Part shown: one piece after another, positions 1-4,803 of the stretch | Numbering within the stretch: position 1 is the stretch's first letter | Layout: the number at the start of each line of letters is the position of its first letter | Assembly (NCBI GenBank): GCA_017537405.1 | Contig: JAFYKU010000059.1 | Coordinates: 1 to 5,339, forward strand | Source of the DNA: Clostridia bacterium | GTDB taxonomy: Bacteria; Bacillota; Clostridia; Christensenellales; UBA1242 | Reading direction: 5' to 3' | Length of the DNA: 5,339 nt | Position numbers and translations under genes: made by a program | The notes under the pieces: model-generated | The model's input: only the letters and a program-made list of their open reading frames with translations | The model's database searches: none | Told to the model about the DNA's origin: nothing

Positions 1-329
1 GAAGTATCCTGTTTCCAGCGACCGGTAACACAATGGCTAAGTTAGCACATGGAGTTACAGATACTTGTGTTTTGATGGCTGTAAAAGCTTTACTGCGAAA
101 TAATAAACCATGTGTTGTAGGTTTAGCAACAAATGATGCTTTATCAGGTAATGCAAAAAACATTGGAGAATTACTTAATCGTCGTAATTTTTACTTTGTG
201 CCATTCCGCCAAGACCAACCAGTATTAAAACCTTATTCTTGTATATGTGACTTTAACAAAGTTTTAGATACGGTTGAAGCGGCTTTGCATGGGGAACAAA
301 TTCAGCCATTATTGTTAGGCGTAATTTAA
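1..329 (+). CDS. dpaB: Dipicolinate synthase subunit B (flavoprotein family), 3' part
   Basis: Subunit B pairs with DpaA to make dipicolinate (pyridine-2,6-dicarboxylate) from the lysine-pathway intermediate dihydrodipicolinate; in spore formers this occurs in the mother cell and loads the spore core. The frame is open from base 3 through the window edge, so the ATG at 33 is an internal methionine and about the first half of the protein is missing. The visible part begins SILFPATGNTMAKLAHG, matching the family's 'APxTGNxxxKLAxxxTD' flavin-site segment. It continues with VLMAVKALLRNNKP, then TNDAL, NIGELLNRRNFYFVPF, a QD-Q-P segment and a C-terminal EAAL..QIQPLLL. From memory this runs alongside Bacillus SpoVFB nearly without gaps and ends where that family ends. 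The partner dpaA would normally be directly upstream, outside the window. Its last 15 bases overlap the convergent thioredoxin gene. Family assignment is strong; actual sporulation in this organism is not shown. Confidence 0.9.
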   Translation, partial: SILFPATGNTMAKLAHGVTDTCVLMAVKALLRNNKPCVVGLATNDALSGNAKNIGELLNRRNFYFVPFRQDQPVLKPYSCICDFNKVLDTVEAALHGEQIQPLLLGVI

Positions 330-629
330 AGATTGGTCGATTAATTGTTTTAAGACAGGTAGTGATTTGATGCCTACGATGGCTGGAAGTTTTTGTCCAT
401 GGCGAAAAGGTAATAGTGTAGGTAGAGCTGAAATTTGATAAGTTTGTAATATTTGGGGGTAAGCATCTATATTGGCTAAATAAAATTTTACTAGAGGAAA
501 CGATTGTTCTAATTGGTTAAAGATTGGTTCCATAATTTTACAGTTAAAACAATTAGAACCATGAAAAATTAAAATTACTTTCCCCGTGCGGATAACATCC
601 ACAATGTTTTTAGCTTGTATGTTTTTCAT
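315..629 (-). CDS. Thioredoxin-like protein with a CFNC active site
   Basis: A 104-residue single-domain thioredoxin fold, the usual length for the family. The redox motif is C27-F-N-C30 within HGSNCFNCKIMEPIF, where thioredoxins have W-C-G-P-C-K-x-x-x-P. The cis-proline loop is intact (ALPTLLPF, P70), followed by the HGQ turn and a GIKS loop before the last helix. There is no signal peptide, so it is probably cytoplasmic and may reduce protein disulfides. The Trp before the first Cys is absent and Gly-Pro is replaced by Phe-Asn, so its redox potential and partners may differ from housekeeping thioredoxin; I do not assign trxA. The ATG at 629 is preceded by no Shine-Dalgarno sequence but by a TAAAAT box five bases away. 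Its 3' end overlaps dpaB tail to tail by 15 bp, and no terminator hairpin is visible at that junction. Confidence 0.82.
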   Translation of the reverse strand: MKNIQAKNIVDVIRTGKVILIFHGSNCFNCKIMEPIFNQLEQSFPLVKFYLANIDAYPQILQTYQISALPTLLPFRHGQKLPAIVGIKSLPVLKQLIDQSLNYA

Positions 630-634
630 GACTT

Positions 635-640
635 ATTTTA
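635..640 (-). promoter_or_regulatory. Possible -10 box of the thioredoxin-like gene
   Basis: TAAAAT on the minus strand ends five bases before the ATG at 629, which would start the transcript at about the start codon. I find no acceptable -35 at 16-18 bases, so on its own this is weak in AT-rich DNA. It is listed because two other genes in the window have the same arrangement. Confidence 0.3.
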
Positions 641-664
641 TGGGCAATTTGTGCTTTCTGACAC

Positions 665-692
665 TTTACAAATTTGTTAGTTATGGTATTAT
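665..692 (+). promoter_or_regulatory. Promoter of tRNA-Arg
   Basis: A -35-like TTTACA (665-670), a 16-base spacer and a -10 TATTAT (687-692) with an extended TGG just upstream (684-686). Transcription would start near 699, two bases before the tRNA. The box TATGGTATTATA closely matches that of the tRNA-Gly promoter. Confidence 0.6.
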
Positions 693-700
693 ATAGTAGC

Positions 701-777
701 GTTTCCGTAGCTCAGTTGGATAGAGCATCGCCCTTCTAAGGCGAGGGTCCCGTGTTCGAGCCACGGCGGAAACACCA
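701..777 (+). tRNA. tRNA-Arg, anticodon UCU, CCA encoded
   Basis: A complete cloverleaf. The acceptor stem is 701-707 with 767-773 (7 of 7 pairs). The D stem is GCTC/GAGC (710-713 with 723-726). The anticodon stem is TCGCC/GGCGA (728-732 with 740-744), with loop CTTCTAA, giving anticodon TCT at 735-737. The variable loop has five bases. The T stem is CCGTG/CACGG (750-754 with 762-766), with loop TTCGAGC. Base 774 is the discriminator A and 775-777 are CCA. It reads AGA and AGG codons. Confidence 0.97.
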
Positions 778-780
778 ATA

Positions 781-807
781 AAAAGAGCGGTTATAAACCG
801 CTCTTTT
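781..807. terminator. Bidirectional Rho-independent terminator
   Basis: A 12-bp perfect stem (781-792 with 796-807) and a three-base ATA loop. T-rich DNA follows on both strands (TTTTATTTT on plus, TTTTTATT on minus). It serves the tRNA-Arg and the convergent orphan gene, whose TAA stop (806-808) overlaps the hairpin edge. Its left arm shares 15 identical bases with the terminator at 1744-1764. Confidence 0.88.
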
Positions 808-1690
808 ATTTTGATAGTATATCTTCGATTTGATTAGTTTCTTGTGTATATTTTATTTTGTCTTTACTTACTAGCATATTCATTTGGTGTTCGGAAACTA
901 AAAGAGAAATTAAACCGCTACACATATCTGGTGTTCCATATTTTTTTTCTTTTGACAATAAATCTGCAACAACTTCAATTTGTTTATGGAGTGGAGTAAG
1001 AATTTCTATATGTTTTTTATTTTGATTGTTTGCAATAATTTGTTTAAGTTTAGTGAGTTCGTCGTAGAATTTTTTTGCTGTGTTTTTGTCTGTAAATGAA
1101 CTCATTATTTCAATTTCAAATTTTTCCAATGCTAGAGATGTAGCTTGTGAATTCCTGATTGCTTTTCTAATGTTAGTTTTTTTCCATTCAGCTTCTGCAT
1201 TTGATTTTGTACCATGACGCGTTTGTTTTATTGATTTTAAAAAAGATTCAATATTAGAAATATTTTGTAAGGTCAAATATTCGTTGATTAAGTTTGTTGG
1301 CACTTTTTTGTCTTTATAAAAATTAATGAATTCATCAGCTGTATTTTTATTTGTTTTTTGTTTAATGTTCTTTTCAAAATAATCTTCACGGTATGTAGCA
1401 TACGCTGTTACAATATTATCATTTTGACGATCTTTACGGTTTAAAATATGGACTAAATCAGTTTTTTTTCTATTAAACTCGTGAAGCTCTAGAGTTGTTA
1501 ATTTAGAATCCCAGATATTATTATAATCATACTCTGAAAAATGCGTTACCGTCTCACTAAGACTATGTTTGTTTAATTTATTCTCTGTTAAATTTTGTGC
1601 TGTAAGAGGTTGTTGTAAAACCAAACTAGCTGCTAAGGTAAGTGCAGCTTTTTTACCCACTGTACTGAAATTGAATTTACTTTTTTTCAT
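806..1690 (-). CDS. Exported protein of unknown function, mostly helical
   Basis: 294 residues; I do not recognise the family. The N-terminus is a good Sec signal peptide: basic MKKSKFNFSTVGKK, hydrophobic AALTLAASLVL, then a likely cleavage after A31 (PLTA|QN). There is no lipobox cysteine, so it should be soluble in the periplasm or secreted. The mature part is Lys-, Asn- and Glu-rich, looks predominantly alpha-helical, and has a single cysteine (C257), no further membrane segment and no beta-barrel pattern. The start is fixed by the signal peptide; no Shine-Dalgarno site precedes it, but a strong -10 box lies five bases upstream. It has its own promoter and terminator, so it is not in an operon with the barrel gene just upstream. 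The two N-termini are alike in layout (basic KxSKF start, ending ..QPLTAQN versus ..MPKATQN), which may indicate related surface proteins. The gene is real by its signal peptide, length and flanking signals; the role is unknown. Confidence 0.8.
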   Translation of the reverse strand: MKKSKFNFSTVGKKAALTLAASLVLQQPLTAQNLTENKLNKHSLSETVTHFSEYDYNNIWDSKLTTLELHEFNRKKTDLVHILNRKDRQNDNIVTAYATYREDYFEKNIKQKTNKNTADEFINFYKDKKVPTNLINEYLTLQNISNIESFLKSIKQTRHGTKSNAEAEWKKTNIRKAIRNSQATSLALEKFEIEIMSSFTDKNTAKKFYDELTKLKQIIANNQNKKHIEILTPLHKQIEVVADLLSKEKKYGTPDMCSGLISLLVSEHQMNMLVSKDKIKYTQETNQIEDILSK

Positions 1691-1695
1691 ATCTT

Positions 1696-1725
1696 ATTAT
1701 AGCATTTTGAATGGTTAAAAATCAA
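1696..1725 (-). promoter_or_regulatory. Promoter of the 294-residue exported protein gene
   Basis: On the minus strand: TTGATT (-35, 1720-1725), an 18-base spacer and a perfect TATAAT (-10, 1696-1701) with an extended TGC. Counting from the -10 puts the start site at about 1689-1690, on the ATG itself, which predicts a leaderless message. Confidence 0.65.
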
Positions 1726-1743
1726 TAGTAATTGAAAAATAAA

Positions 1744-1764
1744 AAGAGCGGTGTTTCCGCTCTT
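1744..1764 (-). terminator. Rho-independent terminator of the barrel-protein gene
   Basis: An 8-bp stem AAGAGCGG/CCGCTCTT with a five-base loop. Read on the minus strand it is followed by TTTTTATTTTT. It begins seven bases past the TAA stop at 1771-1773. It separates the barrel gene from the promoter of the next gene. Confidence 0.87.
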
Positions 1765-1770
1765 GATATA

Positions 1771-3396
1771 TTAACGACCTTGGATGTATCGAGGTGTTTC
1801 TGGTATTCTTGTTATATCTTGTGAATCACCTTCTTTGGTTGGGTCTGTTGGTTCTGTTCTTTCATCTTCTGGGTCTTTTTCTGGTTCTTTTTCTGGATTT
1901 TTGATGTTTTTGTTTAAAAGCAAATTTTTGCCACCTTTAATTGAGCTAGTAATAACCATATCACCAATGCGGAAATTAAGTATAAAGCCTGCATTGATAT
2001 CATGGCTTTTAAAATCTGTTAACCAATCAAATTCGCCACCGACGAAAACCATATCGTTAATTTTGTAGACATAAGCAAGGTTTGCACCAGTCAAAGTATT
2101 GAACTCAAATTTATTAACTTCTTTACCAAATGAAGCATTAACAACGATTGTATGACGGTCATTAAAGGTTTTTGAAACGCCAGCGTTAGCAGCTAATTGT
2201 AGTGTGTCAACATTGCCTTCTGTAGTTTTTTCACGAAGATACGCACTATCAAGGCCAGCGGATAAGCCCCAATTATTTTTTAAATTCCAGTTGCCACTTA
2301 CACCAAATGTTGCACCTTGTTCTTTGTTTGTATATTTATATCCTGCTTCAACGCCAAATAAGAATTTGTTTGGTTTTTTTACATCGTAATTCAATTGGTC
2401 TAAGTTTGTAATTATTTCGTTAACAATATGTTCTGTAACGATTTTAGCGGCTATGCCACGGCGTTGTTCAAATGTCCCAAACATTTCACATGGAAAATCA
2501 TTAGCTAGCGAATTAATATGATTAATTAATTCTTCTTCGTTAATTGATGTTCCTTTGCGAGAAACTAGCTCTTTAATTTTGTTTAATTTGTTCGAGATTA
2601 TTTTGTGGTCGGTTGTTTTTTCGTAATATTTTTTATTTTCGTGCGCAAAGCGACAGAAACTGTTGATAAGTGTATCTTCGATATTTACTAAGAAATCTTT
2701 AGATTCTTGTAGTGGGTTACGATCTTTTGGATCTTTTCCATCCTTACTGAACAATTTAAGTTGTTCTTCTTTAAAATTGCTATAAACTTCATTATTCTCA
2801 TCATAGTGGTCAACTTTTCTAACAATTTTTACTTCGTCTGCACCCGAACGAATTAAAGTAAAAGTATCAAATGCTTTTTGTACATAGTTTTGAGCAACGG
2901 CATTGACAATTTTAACGGTCAAATCGTCCGGTATTCTTTTGCCGGTATTATCTAGATAACCATTGTTTGCAAAATTATTGATTACTGCGTTGATTTTATT
3001 GTTATCGGCATTTTCATCAATGTATTTATATTTGCGTAAAAGAGGAACTATTTCGTTTTCAATTTGATGCATTTCGTAAGAATCTTGACTGCGTGTTAAT
3101 TCTAATGTATCAATAGCTAATTGATTTAAAATTTCAGTACAGTCGTTTAATACCTTGTTTTCAAGGCGATTATATTCAGGCATATTTTTGTATTCTGAGT
3201 TAGCATTTGCTTGCAAATGATTAACGAAGTTATCGGCACTATATTTAACATAATCATTTTCGGTTTGTTTGCTAATAAAATCTTTTGAAATAGCGTTTTG
3301 TGTTGCTTTTGGCATTGGTAAACCTGGAAGTTGGTTTAACATAAATGTTGTGCCTAAAACAAAAAGTCCTTTTTTAAATTTACTTAATTTTTCCAT
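1771..3396 (-). CDS. Exported protein with helical N-region and C-terminal beta-barrel, putative outer-membrane protein
   Basis: 541 residues, no specific family recognised. Residues 1-30 form a probable signal peptide (basic MEKLSKFKK, hydrophobic LFVLGTTFML, cleavage probably near KA|TQ at 31). Residues about 40-340 are charged and probably alpha-helical, with no enzyme motif that I can see. From about 344 to 488 there are roughly eight to ten amphipathic strands with alternating polar and apolar residues, Gly and aromatic-rich, for example FGVEAGYKY, GATFGVSGNWNL, WGLSAGLDSAYL, ANLAYVYKI, VFVGGEFDWL and INAGFILNFRI. This is the pattern of an autotransporter or OmpA-like outer-membrane barrel. 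Unlike most such proteins it does not end at the last strand: residues 498-541 are a Pro/Glu/Asp/Lys-rich tail containing short repeats. The ATG at 3396 sits directly behind a promoter -10 box without a Shine-Dalgarno site; an in-frame stop lies just upstream. It has its own terminator. A surface or adhesion role is inference. Confidence 0.8.
   Translation of the reverse strand: MEKLSKFKKGLFVLGTTFMLNQLPGLPMPKATQNAISKDFISKQTENDYVKYSADNFVNHLQANANSEYKNMPEYNRLENKVLNDCTEILNQLAIDTLELTRSQDSYEMHQIENEIVPLLRKYKYIDENADNNKINAVINNFANNGYLDNTGKRIPDDLTVKIVNAVAQNYVQKAFDTFTLIRSGADEVKIVRKVDHYDENNEVYSNFKEEQLKLFSKDGKDPKDRNPLQESKDFLVNIEDTLINSFCRFAHENKKYYEKTTDHKIISNKLNKIKELVSRKGTSINEEELINHINSLANDFPCEMFGTFEQRRGIAAKIVTEHIVNEIITNLDQLNYDVKKPNKFLFGVEAGYKYTNKEQGATFGVSGNWNLKNNWGLSAGLDSAYLREKTTEGNVDTLQLAANAGVSKTFNDRHTIVVNASFGKEVNKFEFNTLTGANLAYVYKINDMVFVGGEFDWLTDFKSHDINAGFILNFRIGDMVITSSIKGGKNLLLNKNIKNPEKEPEKDPEDERTEPTDPTKEGDSQDITRIPETPRYIQGR
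1867..1902. repeat. Three imperfect 12-bp tandem units inside the barrel gene
   Basis: TTCTGG recurs at 1867, 1879 and 1891, giving units TTCTGGGTCTTT, TTCTGGTTCTTT and TTCTGGATTTTT. The period is four codons and encodes part of the PEKEPEKDPED tail, so gain or loss of a unit would keep the reading frame. Confidence 0.75.
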
Positions 3397-3402
3397 GTTT
3401 AA

Positions 3403-3431
3403 ATTTTAACAAATACGCAAGTGATAGTCAA
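3403..3431 (-). promoter_or_regulatory. Promoter of the barrel-protein gene
   Basis: On the minus strand: TTGACT (-35, 3426-3431), a 17-base spacer and TAAAAT (-10, 3403-3408). A run of A and T tracts upstream (about 3440-3480) could act as an UP element. The start site is predicted at about 3396, the A of the ATG, with no room for a ribosome binding site. Confidence 0.65.
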
Positions 3432-3494
3432 TAAATACAGAAAAATAATTTAACAATTTTTGTTTTTAACAAAAAGTTATTAATTAAAAAATGC

Positions 3495-3523
3495 TTGTTT
3501 TTTTTTGAATGATATGCTATTAT
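3495..3523 (+). promoter_or_regulatory. Promoter of tRNA-Gly
   Basis: TTGTTT (-35, 3495-3500), a 17-base spacer and TATTAT (-10, 3518-3523) with an extended TGC (3515-3517). Start is predicted near 3530, about four bases before the tRNA. It is divergent from the barrel-gene promoter. Confidence 0.6.
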
Positions 3524-3533
3524 AAATTTGTAC

Positions 3534-3608
3534 GCGGGAGTAGCACAGCGGTAGTGCGTCGCCTTGCCAAGGCGAAGGTCGTGAGTTCGAACCTCATTTC
3601 CCGCTCCA
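3534..3608 (+). tRNA. tRNA-Gly, anticodon GCC, CCA encoded
   Basis: A complete cloverleaf. The acceptor stem is 3534-3540 with 3598-3604 (six Watson-Crick pairs and one G-U). The D stem is GCAC/GTGC (3543-3546 with 3554-3557). The anticodon stem is TCGCC/GGCGA (3559-3563 with 3571-3575), with loop TTGCCAA, giving anticodon GCC at 3566-3568. The variable loop has five bases. The T stem is 3581-3585 with 3593-3597, with loop TTCGAAC. The discriminator is T3605, usual for bacterial tRNA-Gly, and CCA is at 3606-3608. It reads GGC and GGU. Confidence 0.97.
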
Positions 3609-3644
3609 AAAAAAAACAACCAAACTTATTTGGTTGTTTTTTTT
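3609..3644 (+). terminator. Rho-independent terminator of tRNA-Gly
   Basis: The core stem is CAACCAAA (3617-3624) with TTTGGTTG (3629-3636) around a four-base loop. It is preceded by eight A and followed by eight T, so the stem can extend to 16 bp. It starts directly after the CCA. The symmetric A and T tracts would also let it work on the minus strand. Confidence 0.9.
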
Positions 3645-3661
3645 ATTAATATTTAAAAGTT

Positions 3662-3689
3662 AAAAAGGGTTAATTTTTTAACCCTTTTT
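3662..3689 (-). terminator. Rho-independent terminator of the galU-phosphohexomutase operon
   Basis: A 12-bp stem (3662-3673 with 3678-3689) with GGG/CCC at its centre and a four-base loop. It sits immediately after the TAA stop at 3690-3692. The descending arm ends in a U run on the minus strand. It could also stop plus-strand readthrough from tRNA-Gly. Confidence 0.85.
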
Positions 3690-4796
3690 TTATGCTTTGA
3701 TTTTTAGTTGGTCGGCGAGTGATTTCCATGCCTTATCAACAACTTTTTGTTTTTTTCCTTCCAACATGATACGAAGAATTGGTTCCGTGCCACTTTTACG
3801 AATCACTTTTCGAATTTTGTGTGGATTAAAGCTTGTTATAACTGTTTCATAATTTTCCGGTAAATCTTCAATGTTAATGTTTTTACAAATCTGATAATAA
3901 GGGTGATACGAATTTAAAATTTCAAGTAAGGCTGTGACTCCGATTTCACGATAAGCATTATTAATTATAATCATTGCATCCAACGCATCAGAAGAACCAT
4001 TGTTTAAATCAAAATAATAGTGGCCGCTTTTTTCAGCTCCGAAAGGAATGTGATTAGATTGCATTGTTTTCATGACATTTTGTCCACCAACTTTACTTCG
4101 GATTAAATTAAAGTTACGCGATAAGCCGCTATTAACTGTTTCATCAACAATGACTGTTTTATAATTTAGTAAAGTACCAATCAGGGTAGTGACTTCTTCG
4201 CTGGATAATACATGGTCGTGCAAATACATCATAAAACGGTCAGCATCTCCATCAACTGCAAATCCAATCTCTTCATTGTGTTCTTTGCAGTATTCTGCCA
4301 AAAATTCTGGGTGTGTTGCGCCACATCCTTGATTAATTTCTCCATCTCCGCAGTTCACAATCTTGGTGAATCCCATGCTTTTTAATTTATGACCTAATCC
4401 GCCATTTGCGCAGTCAATAACAATGTCTTTAGGAATCATATTAAATTTGTTGTAATTAGGAACAGGTAGTAAGTCGAGTGTGCTTTGTTCAAAATGATTT
4501 AAATAGATTTTAAATCCACAATATTGACATGGGTTATGTGATGCAGTAATCATAACTGCCAAACCATTTTGTGATGCTAATTCGGGAGTTGTTGTAATAC
4601 CTAAATTATGAATAGTACCAGGGAAGAATTTAATAAATTCTTCCATTAATTTTTCACTGCCTGTACGACCATCACGAGCTATGGATAGTTCTTGCCAGCC
4701 AACTGTATATAAACTTTGTGCAATTTCTTTTGCAACATGATTTTTTAGCAGTTTTGTGGTTAAATCACGAATTCCAGATGTTCCAAATTTTAACAT
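3690..4796 (-). CDS. Alpha-D-phosphohexomutase (phosphomannomutase/phosphoglucomutase or GlmM type), compact form
   Basis: It interconverts hexose 6-phosphate and 1-phosphate through a phosphoserine in the cytoplasm. All four family signatures are present in order: FGTSGIRD at the start; TASHNP with catalytic S86; the metal loop DGDADR (182-187); the sugar-recognition loop GAEKSGH (253-259); and the phosphate-binding RKSGTEP (333-339). DCANGG (128-133) marks the start of domain 2. At 368 residues it is clearly shorter than the usual 440-460. Much of the loss is between S86 and D128, where only about 40 residues remain against roughly 70 in GlmM. Specificity is ambiguous: GCGATHPE resembles GlmM, while DGDADR and SGHYYF resemble PMM/PGM. 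It follows galU by seven bases with a good Shine-Dalgarno site, so glucose 1-phosphate supply is plausible, and UDP-GlcNAc or mannose pathways remain possible. All core motifs are intact, so I take it as functional. Confidence 0.9.
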   Translation of the reverse strand: MLKFGTSGIRDLTTKLLKNHVAKEIAQSLYTVGWQELSIARDGRTGSEKLMEEFIKFFPGTIHNLGITTTPELASQNGLAVMITASHNPCQYCGFKIYLNHFEQSTLDLLPVPNYNKFNMIPKDIVIDCANGGLGHKLKSMGFTKIVNCGDGEINQGCGATHPEFLAEYCKEHNEEIGFAVDGDADRFMMYLHDHVLSSEEVTTLIGTLLNYKTVIVDETVNSGLSRNFNLIRSKVGGQNVMKTMQSNHIPFGAEKSGHYYFDLNNGSSDALDAMIIINNAYREIGVTALLEILNSYHPYYQICKNINIEDLPENYETVITSFNPHKIRKVIRKSGTEPILRIMLEGKKQKVVDKAWKSLADQLKIKA

Positions 4797-4803
4797 TCTT
4801 TGA

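Noticed and set aside
33..35. ATG as the start of the left-edge gene
   Set aside because: The frame is open upstream to base 3 and encodes the conserved family segment before this Met, so the gene is truncated by the window, not short.
688..693. A perfect TATAAT on the minus strand upstream of the thioredoxin gene
   Set aside because: It is the reverse of the tRNA-Arg -10 region, and its -35 would fall in the tRNA with no match; the box next to the ATG fits the local pattern better.
1784..2068. A 94-codon plus-strand open frame rich in Ser, Gly and Phe
   Set aside because: It is a shadow opposite the low-complexity tail and last strands of the barrel gene; no ribosome site or family match.
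2204..2389. A 61-codon plus-strand open frame
   Set aside because: It lies wholly antisense to the barrel-coding region, with no supporting signal.
3457..3475. A hairpin TTTTTGTT/AACAAAAA between the barrel gene and tRNA-Gly, considered as a terminator or operator
   Set aside because: It is almost entirely A:T with one G:C pair, lies upstream of both divergent promoters, and is better explained as an AT-rich UP-type region.
3428..3619. A 63-codon open frame on the minus strand containing NEVRTHDLRLGKATHYRC
   Set aside because: It is the antisense of tRNA-Gly; this peptide is a familiar false gene call from reverse-translated tRNA.
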